DNA of 64,000 bases, taken from QHXM01 sp032160705. Its GTDB lineage: Bacteria > Acidobacteriota > Blastocatellia > Pyrinomonadales > Pyrinomonadaceae. Each line of letters opens with the position of its first letter. Positions within the stretch are counted from its first letter, which is position 1. Of this stretch, positions 42,099 to 51,522 are shown piece by piece. The notes beneath the pieces were generated by a model. That model searched no databases and was not told the DNA's origin. It worked only from the letters and a program-made list of their open reading frames with translations. The DNA is taken from NCBI GenBank assembly GCA_032160705.1, contig JAVHVE010000046.1, forward strand, positions 1-64,000, read 5' to 3'. The position numbers and the translations under genes were made by a program.

Positions 42099-43667
42099 AT
42101 GAGCTGGAAGAAGTTTCAAAAGTCCGGCTTCGCCAAACTCTGTGTGCTTCTGTGTCTGGTAAGCGCGCCGCTCGTCATCAGGGCTCAGGGTGGACAGAAC
42201 TATGATCGGCTGGAGCGGGCTTCTGAGAGAATCCGACAGGGGCAACTGACAGGCGCGGAAGCGGAGCTAAACGCCATCTTGCGGCAAGCTCCGCGCGAAG
42301 CAAATGCTCTCAACCTGCTCGGGGTAATTCGCGCCGAGCAGCGAAGAACAGGAGAGGCGGAACAGCTTTTTCTTCGCGCGCTCAATGCCAAGCCGACTCT
42401 GCTTGGCGCTTATCTTAATCTGGGACATCTCTACTTAGACCTTCAGCAAGCTGATCGTGCTCTCTGGGCCTTCACGGAGGCGAGCAAGCTCGCGCCCGAT
42501 CACGCAGAGATCAATTTCAACCTTGCCTCCCTGTATGAAAGCAAACATGAGTACGGACGTGCCCTTGAATATCTGGGGAAGATTCCCTCTTCGCAAATGA
42601 GCACGGATCATCTTTACCTGCTCATCAAAATCCATCTTGGGTTAGGCGACGCGCGGGAAGCGCTGAGGCTGGCTGAGCCGCTCAAACAACAGGGTACAGT
42701 TCCGGCGGACATGGCAGCCGATTTCGCTGCTCTTTTTGCCGAACACAAATTGTTTGACGAAGCCATTCAAATTCTCGAAGCGGCCAGAGCAGGCGGCACG
42801 CCCTCATTCGCGCTCCTCTACAATCTAGGTACAAGCTACTACCAGAAAGGAGAGCGAGCGCGCTCAGAAGAGTCTTACCTGGCAGCGCTCGCGCTGAAAC
42901 CTGACGACGTGCCAACCTTGCGTGCTCTGGCTGATCTCGCGCGGGCTGGCGGTGATTTAGAGAAGTCGCTCTCATACCTGGTTCGCGCTCGCAAAATCGC
43001 GCCAGACTCCCCGGCTGTGCTTTATGACTTTGGATGGACGGCGCTGAACATGAACCTGTTGTACGACGCGCTGTCAGTTCTTGAGCGCCTGCATAAAATG
43101 CAGCCTGACCATCCCGGTTACCTGTATGCGCTATCAATTGCGCGCCTGCACAACGGTGAGGCTCCACGAGCACAGGCATTGATCAATCGCTACATTGAGT
43201 TACGTCCTCAGGATGGACGGGGTTATTACGTGCTTGGCGCAATTCTCTATGTGCTGAAGAACTTTTCAGAGGCACGGAGGGCGTTGGAGCGCAGCCTGGC
43301 GCTGGTCTATTATCCCGATGCCGAATACTACCTGGGGCTGATCGCACACGAGGAAGGGAACGTCGTGCAGGCTATTGTCTGGCTGCGACGCGCCCTGAAG
43401 TCCGACCCGACTAACTCGGCAGCACACTCAGCTCTCGGTCTTCTTTACGTTAAGGCAAAGGATTACAACGCCGCGCGTGAGACGCTGGAGCGCGCCATCG
43501 AACTCAACCCGAAAGACGCAACGGCGCACTATCAATTAGGGATCGTGTACGCGCGCCTCGGGGAGAAAGAGCGTTCACAATCTATGTTTGAGCTTAATAA
43601 AAAATTGAGCGACGAGCAGCGAAAGCAGGAAATGGTCGGTTTCAGACTAATAGATCCGCCAAAATGA
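42099..43667 (+). CDS. exported TPR-repeat protein
   Basis: A 522-residue exported protein. A signal peptide (FAKLCVLLCLVSAPLVIRAQ) is followed by about a dozen TPR units filling nearly the whole chain, for example AEAELNAILRQAPREANALN, AEQLFLRALNAKPTLLGAYL and ARETLERAIELNPKDATAHY. It probably binds other envelope proteins or forms part of a glycan-capture complex; no enzyme motif is seen. The start at 42099 has AAAGGA upstream. It diverges from the CRTAC1 gene and precedes the Oar-like receptor. Its C-terminus (LNKKLSDEQRKQEMVGF) matches that of the second TPR protein at 47898-49547, which suggests the two are paralogues. Confidence 0.85.
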   Translation: MSWKKFQKSGFAKLCVLLCLVSAPLVIRAQGGQNYDRLERASERIRQGQLTGAEAELNAILRQAPREANALNLLGVIRAEQRRTGEAEQLFLRALNAKPTLLGAYLNLGHLYLDLQQADRALWAFTEASKLAPDHAEINFNLASLYESKHEYGRALEYLGKIPSSQMSTDHLYLLIKIHLGLGDAREALRLAEPLKQQGTVPADMAADFAALFAEHKLFDEAIQILEAARAGGTPSFALLYNLGTSYYQKGERARSEESYLAALALKPDDVPTLRALADLARAGGDLEKSLSYLVRARKIAPDSPAVLYDFGWTALNMNLLYDALSVLERLHKMQPDHPGYLYALSIARLHNGEAPRAQALINRYIELRPQDGRGYYVLGAILYVLKNFSEARRALERSLALVYYPDAEYYLGLIAHEEGNVVQAIVWLRRALKSDPTNSAAHSALGLLYVKAKDYNAARETLERAIELNPKDATAHYQLGIVYARLGEKERSQSMFELNKKLSDEQRKQEMVGFRLIDPPK

Positions 43668-43775
43668 GATGGCTGATCCCCACTTAAGTAAATGAACCTG
43701 ATAGAACCTGGTTCATCCAATGCACGATACTCAAGTAAAACAAAGATAGTATCTCGATTTGCTCTGAAAAAGTTA

Positions 43776-43804
43776 TTGACAATCATAAACGCTCCTGTTA
43801 TAAG
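43776..43804 (+). promoter_or_regulatory. sigma70-type promoter of the receptor/polysaccharide operon
   Basis: TTGACA at 43776-43781 and TATAAG at 43799-43804 are separated by exactly 17 bases. The start of transcription should be near 43811. This is the best promoter match seen in the window. Confidence 0.72.
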
Positions 43805-43817
43805 CACTTCCATCTGG

Positions 43818-43841
43818 TTAATCGCTTACGTAATCGGTTAA
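43818..43841. promoter_or_regulatory. LacI-type operator palindrome
   Basis: A 24-base palindrome (20 of 24 positions symmetric) centred on TTACGTAA begins about seven bases after the predicted transcription start. It holds two copies of the LacI-family core AANCGNTT: AATCGCTT at 43820-43827 and AATCGGTT at 43832-43839. In this position a bound repressor would block the promoter. The LacI-family gene at 56950 is the obvious candidate. Confidence 0.65.
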
Positions 43842-44073
43842 GTAAATTTCCAAGCTCCTTTTTTTTCAAAGATTGAAGATCAATTCCAGCCATTGGCTAT
43901 GGCTCGGGCGGCGATAGACTTCGCTGCCTGTTTGTCGCTGCTCAGTCTGCCGGAGAGTAAGCTTGGCCAGTGTTTTTCTTGATACTCAAGCGCAAACATC
44001 TGGTTTTGTCAGCCGAATATAGCTCTCAGTCTGTACTTCTTAGCTTAAGGTCGAGCTTCATTCAGGAGGGGTC

Positions 44074-47000
44074 ATGAAACACAAGTTTATCGTACTCGTA
44101 CTCCTAGCTCTCGCTATGGTGTGCGCATCTCCCGCTTATGCTCAAAGCGACCGTGGGTCTATCACGGGCACGGTCACTGACCCGAATGGTGCCGTAGTGG
44201 TCGGTGCTAAAGTCACGGCCACAAATCTCGACACGGGTGAAGCTCGCGAGGCGACCACAACTTCCGAGGGTAACTACACCCTACAGGAACTGCCGGCTGA
44301 TGAGTACAAAATCAGCGTCGAGGCTGAGGGATTCAAGACCACGACCGTTGAAAATCTCAAAGTGGCTGTGCAGGTAACGCGCAGCCTTGACATCACGCTT
44401 GAGATCGGCCAGATCACAGATGTGGTCACTGTCACTAACGATGCCGCGCCGGCTATTCAGACCGACACGCCTGTGAGGCAGACCAACGTCACTGAACGAC
44501 AAGTGAAGGAGTTGCCGCTCCAGGTCACATCTGAATCCGGGGGGCGCACGCCTCTTTCGTTCATCTTCCTTGACAGCAACGTTAGCTCGTCAGGAACAAT
44601 CGGAGGGCAAGAAAGCGGCTCTAATGCCAACCGCTTTAGGATCAGCGGCGGCCAGGCCTTGGGCACTGAGATACTGATCGACGGTGGGTCATCGCGGCGC
44701 GCGCAAAACGGCACTGCTTTTACCGAAATCTCACCGGGACCGAACGCCCTCCAGGAGTTTACTCTCTCAACGAGCACTTATTCGGCGGAGTACGGCAACT
44801 CATCGGGCGGGATTGTCAACTTCACGATCAAGTCCGGCGGCAATGAATTCCACGGTGAGGCTTATGAGCTGCATCGTAACGATGCCCTCAACGCAAACAG
44901 TTTCTTTAACAACGCGACGGGAACACCCAGGAGACGCGATCTCCAGCACGATTTCGGCTTTAATGTCGGTGGCCCTGTTTATCTTCCGCGCTTTGGCGAA
45001 GGCACTGGGTCGCCCGTCATTAGTCTCAAAAATCGCACCTTCTTCTTCTTCAACTACGAAGGTTATCGCTTCAATCAGTCAGAGACAGCGATTATCTCAG
45101 TGCCTACGGAGTTGATGCGCCAGGGCAATTTCTCGGAGTTGTTTACCGATCCAGCCGTCCTCGCGCAGATTCCCGGAGGAGTTCAACTTTATGCTCCGAT
45201 GTCGGGCTTTGATGGTAATGGCAATCCCATCCCGGCAGCTCCGGGATCGCGTATTCTGATACCCGGCAACCGGATTGATCTCTTCACCCTCGGTGGACGT
45301 TCAATCATTGATCCGGCAGGTCAAAATCTCCTGCTGCTTTATCCTCATCCGCAGCGGCCCGGAGTGGTTGGCAATTACACCTCCACATCAATTGTGCCAA
45401 CGACTATGAACAACGCTGTGTTTAAGATCGATCAGGTGGTCACGGATATGCAGCGACTCTCCTTCAGTTACTCGTACCGCAAAAGCGACACGACGGGGAG
45501 TTGCTGTGGTGGCGCGGGCCGGTTCCCGCGCTTTCCTGATCCGCTTGCTTCATGGGGCACGGCAGATCAGATTGTCTCGGCACACATCTTCCGTTTGCAG
45601 CATGACTGGACATTAAGCGCGACGATGGTTAATCACTTCGGCGCTGGCTTCAATCACTCTGAAAACTTTCTTCAAAGCCCGGGCATCGGAGCAGCCGATC
45701 CCTTCGCGATAGGTATTCCTCGGGGCTCAGTTCTCGGCGGGGCCTTGCCGGTAGTTGAAATGCCTGGTTATGACTTCACTGATGTTAAGCGTTATGAGGG
45801 GTTCGGCGGCGCATGGGTCAATAACTCTCCTTTTTCTGACAATCTCGCTCAAGTCTCCGACTTCGTGGCGTGGGTGCGTGGGCGTCATACGTTGAGGATG
45901 GGCGGCGAGATGCGCTGGCAGCAATTTAATACGCGCGAGTTACGTGCTCCCGCCGGCTGGTTCGGTTTCCGTGCTCCGCAGACGGGCAATAACTCAGTGG
46001 AGCAGCGGAACCAGGGTTGGCCCATTGCGAGTTTGATCACGGGTGCGACCGATTGGTCTTTCAACGCCAACAAGACGATGGATCCAGGCTGGCGCTATTT
46101 TTATCCGGGGATTTTCGTCCAGGACGATATCAAGCTGACGCCGCGCCTGACACTGAACGTCGGCGTTCGCTATGAGATAAACTATCCACGCACCGAATCC
46201 AGAGACCGCTATCGAAGCTTTGATCCAGACGTCATCAATCCGGCGATAGGACGCCGGGGAGCAATCGTTTCGGCTAATGCTCAGGGTGTTCTGAAATCGC
46301 AGTATGAAGGTCTCGCCAAGCCTGATTATTCCAACATCGGTCCGCGTGTCGGGTTTGCCTATGCGATTAACGATAGAACGGTGGTGCGTGGCGGGTATGG
46401 TATTTACTATTCGCCGATTCTCTTCGGCTTTGCCGGGGACGTGGCTACCGGTCAGGGTATTGAAGGCTACAACACCGATGGGCTCTATAGGAATTTCGAC
46501 CAAACTTCAAACTTCTTCCTGCGCAGTTTCCCCGCCCTCCCGACGGGAGACCCTACCAGCCAGTTCATTGGCGGTGAAGACATCTCGTACATCAATAAGA
46601 ATTACAAAGCCGGTCGCACTCAGCAGTGGAGTCTCGATGTCCAGCGCGAGCTTCCGGCCAATTTTGTAGTGTCTGCCGGTTACATCGGGAGCAGAGGCAC
46701 GCGTCTTCGCTCCGACATTGGCCGGCCAAATGCGTTACCGCTCGAAGCCTTAAAATTAGGGTTCCCCTTGCTAAGCAAGCCGTTCAATAATGTGACGGCA
46801 GCGGAACGGGCCTTCGCCCAGAGTCTGGGTTTCACTATTCCAGCCAATAGCAATGCGGTATATACGGGCTTCAATGGCGGCTGCGGTGATCCTATCTGTA
46901 GTGTCGCGCAATCACTGCGCCCGTTCCCGCAATACGGAAGAATCAATAATATTCTAGAGAGCGAGGGGCAAAGCTGGTATAACGCCTTGCAGGTCAAACT

Positions 47001-47790
47001 TGGTCGGCGTTTCTCGCGGGGAATACAATTTGACGTTGCTTACACCTTTTCAAGGCTGACGGGGACCGCGGCGGAAGACTTGTACGGGGGTTCTCCGCTC
47101 AATGCGCCGCAGAATCCATACGAAAGACCGCGAACGGTTTCGCCCAACAGCACGCCGCACGTGCTCGTCTTCAACTACATCCTCGAAATGCCTTTCGGTA
47201 AGGGAAAGCGTTATTTCAATCAGGGTGGGGTAGTGGATAAGCTGCTGGGTGGTTGGCAGGTCGGAGGCATCCATCGTTATCAGAGCGGAGTACCTCTGGT
47301 CGTTGTCACCAGTGCCAATACTGGCTGGCTGAACCTTGTTGGTTTCGTCGGATTCCGCGGGGGCAACCTGCGGCCTAATACTACGGGGCAGCCGATTGTC
47401 ATAGGCGATCCGACCGGAGTTCGTTCCAAGATTTTGGATCCAGCCGCTTTCTCGCAACCGCTTAACTTCGAGGCCGCGCCGACGACGGATGTCACCAATC
47501 CGGCTTATGCCGCTTATTACTCCAACCCGGCACGCTTCTTTGGCACTGCCTCGCCCGTCTTCGACGACCTGCGCCTACTGCCATTCTTAAGCGAAAACTT
47601 CAGCATCCTGAAGAAGACACATCTCACCGAAACTGTTGTCTTCGAGATACGCGGAGAGTTCTTCAATCTCTTTAACAGGCATACCTACACGCAGCCTAAT
47701 GGCAATTTTGGGGACGCTGGCGGTTTCGGGTTCTCCGAAGCGACGGGCAATCCCAGGACCATACAGGTTGGCGCAAAGGTGATTTTTTAG
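44074..47790 (+). CDS. Oar-like TonB-dependent receptor, probable glycan importer
   Basis: A 1238-residue outer-membrane receptor. A signal peptide (HKFIVLVLLALAMVCASPAY) is followed by a carboxypeptidase-regulatory-like domain (RGSITGTVTDPNGAVVVGAK to YKISVEAEGFKTTTVE). The plug (ILIDGGSSRRAQNG, STYSAEYGNSSGGIVNFTIK) and a long barrel ending VGAKVIF follow. It is the first gene under the promoter and operator at 43.8 kb, and glycoside hydrolase genes follow, so it most likely imports oligosaccharides, as SusC does in Bacteroidetes; no SusD-like gene is present. AGGAGGGG precedes the ATG. An intrinsic terminator shortly after the stop should make this gene the most expressed of the run. Confidence 0.92.
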   Translation: MKHKFIVLVLLALAMVCASPAYAQSDRGSITGTVTDPNGAVVVGAKVTATNLDTGEAREATTTSEGNYTLQELPADEYKISVEAEGFKTTTVENLKVAVQVTRSLDITLEIGQITDVVTVTNDAAPAIQTDTPVRQTNVTERQVKELPLQVTSESGGRTPLSFIFLDSNVSSSGTIGGQESGSNANRFRISGGQALGTEILIDGGSSRRAQNGTAFTEISPGPNALQEFTLSTSTYSAEYGNSSGGIVNFTIKSGGNEFHGEAYELHRNDALNANSFFNNATGTPRRRDLQHDFGFNVGGPVYLPRFGEGTGSPVISLKNRTFFFFNYEGYRFNQSETAIISVPTELMRQGNFSELFTDPAVLAQIPGGVQLYAPMSGFDGNGNPIPAAPGSRILIPGNRIDLFTLGGRSIIDPAGQNLLLLYPHPQRPGVVGNYTSTSIVPTTMNNAVFKIDQVVTDMQRLSFSYSYRKSDTTGSCCGGAGRFPRFPDPLASWGTADQIVSAHIFRLQHDWTLSATMVNHFGAGFNHSENFLQSPGIGAADPFAIGIPRGSVLGGALPVVEMPGYDFTDVKRYEGFGGAWVNNSPFSDNLAQVSDFVAWVRGRHTLRMGGEMRWQQFNTRELRAPAGWFGFRAPQTGNNSVEQRNQGWPIASLITGATDWSFNANKTMDPGWRYFYPGIFVQDDIKLTPRLTLNVGVRYEINYPRTESRDRYRSFDPDVINPAIGRRGAIVSANAQGVLKSQYEGLAKPDYSNIGPRVGFAYAINDRTVVRGGYGIYYSPILFGFAGDVATGQGIEGYNTDGLYRNFDQTSNFFLRSFPALPTGDPTSQFIGGEDISYINKNYKAGRTQQWSLDVQRELPANFVVSAGYIGSRGTRLRSDIGRPNALPLEALKLGFPLLSKPFNNVTAAERAFAQSLGFTIPANSNAVYTGFNGGCGDPICSVAQSLRPFPQYGRINNILESEGQSWYNALQVKLGRRFSRGIQFDVAYTFSRLTGTAAEDLYGGSPLNAPQNPYERPRTVSPNSTPHVLVFNYILEMPFGKGKRYFNQGGVVDKLLGGWQVGGIHRYQSGVPLVVVTSANTGWLNLVGFVGFRGGNLRPNTTGQPIVIGDPTGVRSKILDPAAFSQPLNFEAAPTTDVTNPAYAAYYSNPARFFGTASPVFDDLRLLPFLSENFSILKKTHLTETVVFEIRGEFFNLFNRHTYTQPNGNFGDAGGFGFSEATGNPRTIQVGAKVIF

Positions 47791-47813
47791 CCTGAACTGC
47801 TATCAGCCGGGGT

Positions 47814-47860
47814 GGCGCGGGGAAAGTCTTATCAACTCTTCCCGCGCCGCCTGTTTTTAT
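47814..47860 (+). terminator. intrinsic terminator/attenuator after the receptor gene
   Basis: GGCGCGGGGAAAG (47814-47826) pairs with CTTCCCGCGCC (47838-47848), with an 11-base loop, and TGTTTTTAT follows shortly. Since the next gene is on the same strand 38 bases later and no new promoter is obvious, partial read-through is likely. Confidence 0.72.
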
Positions 47861-47897
47861 AGAGCTTCACTGGCTTTAAGCCTTCGCAACCAGCATT

Positions 47898-49547
47898 ATG
47901 AAATTCTCGGCTCACACCCACTTCAAATTGATGATGGCAGCGGCTCTCGTCCTAACCATCATCATTGGCGGAAATGTAATTTGTAGCGCATCTGCCTGGA
48001 GTCAGGAAAAGGGAAATCAAGAGAAGGCGGCAGCTTTGGTGGCCGAAGGAGTTTCGGCGCTTGAGAGAGGGGATGATAACGCGGCCAGGAATCTTTTTCA
48101 GCGAGCGCTGCAAGCCGATTCCAATAATGAGCTGGCGCACACGTTTCTCGGCGTGATCGCGGATCGCGCCGGAGACCTTGCGGAAGCCGAGCGGCAGTTC
48201 GCCTCTGCCGCTATCGCCGCGCCCACATCACCCTCGGCTCGCAATAATCACGGGGCTATTCTGCTCCGGCTCGGGCGCATTGAGCAGGCGACCAGGCAAT
48301 TTGAGATTTCCCTCAAACTGAATCCGATGCAGCCGGGCGCACTGGTCAACCTGGGACAGTTGCGCTTCGCCACCGGGACGCCGGAAGGCTTGCTCGCCGC
48401 CCGTGACTTATTCGAGAAAGCGCGAGCCCTTGCACCCGATGCCGAGATCGCGCGTGCCCTGATCGTTATCGCCTTGCGACTCAATGATCGTCCGGCTGCC
48501 GTCGCTTACTACCAGGACTACGCCGGGCGCATCGGCAATGCGTCGGCTCAAATCAACAATGCGACTTCGCGCGCCGAACTGGGCGCTGCTTTGCTCGCCG
48601 CCGGAATGGGCAAAGAAGCAAGCGAAGAACTCAAGGCCGTGGTGGGGACTGACCCATCGAATGTTGATGCCATTATCCTGCTGGCCCGCTCCTATATGGT
48701 ATCGAATGATATTCCGTCCGCCGGTCGAACGCTCGAATCAGCCGTGGCGCGTGGCATTGAGGCTGCACCGATCTATGCAGCGCTCGCCGAAATCTACCAG
48801 GCCTCCGACCATATCGAAAACGCCATTCCCGCGATGCGTCTCGCCATTGAGCACGATCCGAAGAACGAATACTACCGCTTCCGCTATGGGATGCTCTTAA
48901 CGGACACGAAAGCGCCGGAGGCAGCCGTCATCCGCTTGAACGAATCGCTTAAAGAATTCCCGCGCTCTTCAAAGCTCTGGTTCGCGCTGGGGGTGGCACA
49001 CTTTAAGAATCATAAACATGACGAGGCTGCCGCAGCTTTCGAGCGCTCCATCGAGCTTGATCCGAAGTTCGCCCCCGCCATTGCTTATCTTGGAATAACC
49101 TATTATGAGACAGGGCGATATACTGAATCCATCTCTTACTACAAACGTGCGGTGGCGGCTGATGACAAGCTGGCGGTCGTCCGCTATCTTCTGGCCGACG
49201 CGCTTCTCAAACAACCCACTGCCGACATCGCCGATGCAGAGAAACATCTCATCCGAGCTGTCTCACTAGAGCCGTCATTCGCCCCGGCGCGCCTGGCGTT
49301 GGCCAGGCTTTATATTCGTGCAGAGCGCTTTGCAGAAGCTGCAACTCAACTCGAAACCATCGTCGCGGCTGAGCCGAATCTGGCCGAAGCTCAATATCAT
49401 TTGGGACGTGTCTATATGCGGCTCAAACGGACCGAGGATGCTCAAAAAGCGCTGGCCGCTTTCAAGCGGCTGAGCGACGATCAACAGAAGCAGGCGCAGA
49501 GCGAGCGCCAGGAACTGGTTCGTCGTCTCGCGAATGTCAAATTTTAG
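47898..49547 (+). CDS. exported TPR-repeat protein (second of the locus)
   Basis: A 549-residue protein. An N-terminal signal peptide (LMMAAALVLTIIIGGNVICS) is followed by TPR units throughout (ARNLFQRALQADSNNELAHT, ATRQFEISLKLNPMQPGALV, AAFERSIELDPKFAPAIAYL, AATQLETIVAAEPNLAEAQY). It shares general design and the closing LSDDQQKQAQSE with the TPR protein at 42099. With that protein it brackets the receptor gene, so both may take the place of the SusD-type binding partner; that is inference. No clear ribosome site precedes the ATG. Confidence 0.85.
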   Translation: MKFSAHTHFKLMMAAALVLTIIIGGNVICSASAWSQEKGNQEKAAALVAEGVSALERGDDNAARNLFQRALQADSNNELAHTFLGVIADRAGDLAEAERQFASAAIAAPTSPSARNNHGAILLRLGRIEQATRQFEISLKLNPMQPGALVNLGQLRFATGTPEGLLAARDLFEKARALAPDAEIARALIVIALRLNDRPAAVAYYQDYAGRIGNASAQINNATSRAELGAALLAAGMGKEASEELKAVVGTDPSNVDAIILLARSYMVSNDIPSAGRTLESAVARGIEAAPIYAALAEIYQASDHIENAIPAMRLAIEHDPKNEYYRFRYGMLLTDTKAPEAAVIRLNESLKEFPRSSKLWFALGVAHFKNHKHDEAAAAFERSIELDPKFAPAIAYLGITYYETGRYTESISYYKRAVAADDKLAVVRYLLADALLKQPTADIADAEKHLIRAVSLEPSFAPARLALARLYIRAERFAEAATQLETIVAAEPNLAEAQYHLGRVYMRLKRTEDAQKALAAFKRLSDDQQKQAQSERQELVRRLANVKF

Positions 49548-49564
49548 TCTACTGGCGGGGGCAT

Positions 49565-50269
49565 ATGAGATCACATTTTTTACGCGGGGCTTTTGTCGCT
49601 CTCATCATTTCCCTCGGAATGCTGGTGACAGCAGCAGCGCAGGAGGGGACTTCTAACTCTTCAGCCCAGACCCCGAATCCACAGGCTCAGCCTGGCGCTC
49701 AGGAGTGGAGCGATGGCTTCGACGGCGACTCGCTGGATTCGAGCAAGTGGGAGTTGTTCAATTTCGCTGGGGGCAACGGCAAAGTCGAGATCAGGGATGG
49801 ACAGCTTCGCCTGCGCGGTCAGACCGGCGCGCGTGCCGGTGTCAGAAGCAAGCCGGCATTCACGGGCGAGCGTTTTATCGTCGAGGGCACAATCGCAAAA
49901 GTGGGGGAGGCGCTCCCCGACCTGACGACGAACAAGCTCCCGATTGGCAACGCTATCCTGACCATCCTCTTTGACGGGTCGGGGCGCAATCGAATCGAAT
50001 GGCTGCTCACGAGCGAAGGCACCTTTGAAGCGTGGGCTGTTGTTGACGGGCGTGGGGAGCGGTTGGACAATCGCAAGCTCGGAACAAAGCTCAGGAATCC
50101 GACGCTCGGCATCGTGCGGCGCGGCGACGAGTATCTCTTCATGCTCAACGGGCAGGAGGGCTTGCGGAAAACCATCAAAAATTTGCCGCGCTCCTTTCAC
50201 GTTATGCTCTACGGTTTTGGCTCCTCCGAAAATAACTGGGACTCAGTGCGCGTCGTGACCGTCAAGTAG
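49565..50269 (+). CDS. exported concanavalin-like (LamG/DUF1080-type) protein
   Basis: A 234-residue exported protein. A signal peptide (RGAFVALIISLGMLVTAAAQ) and a Ser/Gln/Pro-rich linker precede one jelly-roll domain: WSDGFDGDSLDSSKWELFNF, VEIRDGQLRLRGQTGARAGV, RFIVEGTIAKVGEAL, EYLFMLNGQEGLRKTI. This pattern is that of concanavalin-like lectin/glucanase folds. No catalytic pair can be identified, so it is more likely a glycan-binding protein. It lies 17 bases after the TPR gene with GGGGG before the ATG, within the polysaccharide locus. Confidence 0.75.
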   Translation: MRSHFLRGAFVALIISLGMLVTAAAQEGTSNSSAQTPNPQAQPGAQEWSDGFDGDSLDSSKWELFNFAGGNGKVEIRDGQLRLRGQTGARAGVRSKPAFTGERFIVEGTIAKVGEALPDLTTNKLPIGNAILTILFDGSGRNRIEWLLTSEGTFEAWAVVDGRGERLDNRKLGTKLRNPTLGIVRRGDEYLFMLNGQEGLRKTIKNLPRSFHVMLYGFGSSENNWDSVRVVTVK

Positions 50270-50349
50270 TCCTTTAGACCCCGGAGCATCCTGAAGATTG
50301 TCGGTGGGAAGTTGGTCTCTAGCATCAACAAAGGCGGGAATCCGTATCA

Positions 50350-51468
50350 ATGAGGTTGTTTAAGATCAGACGACCTGCGCTGCTGTTCTGTTGTGGAGTC
50401 CTCACTCTCATCATCCTGTCGGCATCCGCAGCGGCGGCGCAACGCAGCATCAGCAGCGGAAAACTGAAAGCGCAGCCGCCGCGAGCGACCCGTTATACCA
50501 ACCCGGTCTTAGATGCAGACTTTCCCGACCCGACCGTCATGCGAGCAAGCGATGGCTGGTACTACGCCTACGCCACGCAGACGATCATCAACGGTCGGAC
50601 GGTCAACATACAGGTGGCACGCTCCCTTGATTTGATTGTCTGGGAGCATCTGGGAGATGCGCTCCCCATCAAGCCTCTGTGGGCTAACCAGACGCAGAAG
50701 TTCTGGGCTCCGCACGTCAGCCAGTTCAATGATACCTATTACCTCTACTACTCCGCAGACCCGAACACGCTCACCGGCCTGTGCCTTGCGGTTGCTACTT
50801 CCAAAACGCCGCGCGGGCCGTTTGTGGACAGCGGCAAACCGCTCCAGTGTGGTGAATCATTCGTCAACATTGATCCAATGGCGTTTGACGATCCACGCAC
50901 GGGCAAGCGGTTGTTGTACTGGGGTTCAGGCTTTCAGCCGATCAAGGTGCAGGAACTCGCGCCTGATCGAATCAGCTTCATGCCGGGAAGCCGTCCTGTT
51001 GACTTGATTGCTCCGATCAAGGACGAGAATCCAGCTAACTACCAACGCCTGGTCGAAGGCGCGTGGGTGACGGAGCGCGACGGCTACTATTACCTTTTCT
51101 ATTCGGGCGATAATTGCTGCGGTGATCGTGCCCACTACGCTGTGATGGTCGCACGCTCCCGGAGCGCGACCGGCCCGTTTGAATCACTGGCGCAATCTGC
51201 GCGCAAATCAAACAGCGCTATTCTCGAACGCAACGAGCGCTGGATTGCACCCGGCCATAACTCCGTCATCAGAGACAGCAATGGGCAGGACTGGATTTTC
51301 TACCACGCGATAGATTCTAAAAATCGCTTGTTGAAGAATGACATCAGCGGCGACCGCGATGTGCGTCGAATCATGTTGATGGATCGGCTCGTCTATCGTC
51401 AGGGTTGGCCGACGATTGAAAAGAGCAGCCCCTCGACACGACGCCAGTCAGCGCCGAAGGTGCGTTGA
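50350..51468 (+). CDS. glycoside hydrolase family 43 (arabinanase/arabinosidase-like)
   Basis: A 372-residue exported enzyme. After the signal peptide (LLFCCGVLTLIILSASAAAA) comes a five-bladed propeller: YTNPVLDADFPDPTVMRASD, with the base Asp60 in FPDP, and WAPHVSQFNDTYYLYYSADP. The pKa-modulating Asp is in VNIDPMAFDD and the acid Glu in LVEGAWVTERDGYYYLFYSG. All three catalytic carboxylates are present. GH43 enzymes cleave alpha-L-arabinosyl or beta-xylosyl bonds; the neighbouring galactose genes favour arabinose side chains of galactans. It lacks the C-terminal beta-sandwich found in the paralogue at 58072. Confidence 0.9.
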   Translation: MRLFKIRRPALLFCCGVLTLIILSASAAAAQRSISSGKLKAQPPRATRYTNPVLDADFPDPTVMRASDGWYYAYATQTIINGRTVNIQVARSLDLIVWEHLGDALPIKPLWANQTQKFWAPHVSQFNDTYYLYYSADPNTLTGLCLAVATSKTPRGPFVDSGKPLQCGESFVNIDPMAFDDPRTGKRLLYWGSGFQPIKVQELAPDRISFMPGSRPVDLIAPIKDENPANYQRLVEGAWVTERDGYYYLFYSGDNCCGDRAHYAVMVARSRSATGPFESLAQSARKSNSAILERNERWIAPGHNSVIRDSNGQDWIFYHAIDSKNRLLKNDISGDRDVRRIMLMDRLVYRQGWPTIEKSSPSTRRQSAPKVR

Positions 51469-51522
51469 ATCTAAATTTGAATCGCTCTCTTTCGGAAAGA
51501 GAGAAGTTGATTAATCAACCTC

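Larger units (their letters stand above)
43668..44073 (+). other. 406-base regulatory region of the carbohydrate locus
   Basis: No gene is seen. It contains a sigma70-type promoter (43776-43804), a LacI-type palindrome just after the likely transcription start, a long A/T-rich leader with a run of eight T at 43861-43868 and the ribosome site AGGAGGGG of the receptor gene. The leader from the predicted start to the ATG is about 260 bases, long enough for further control. Confidence 0.7.
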
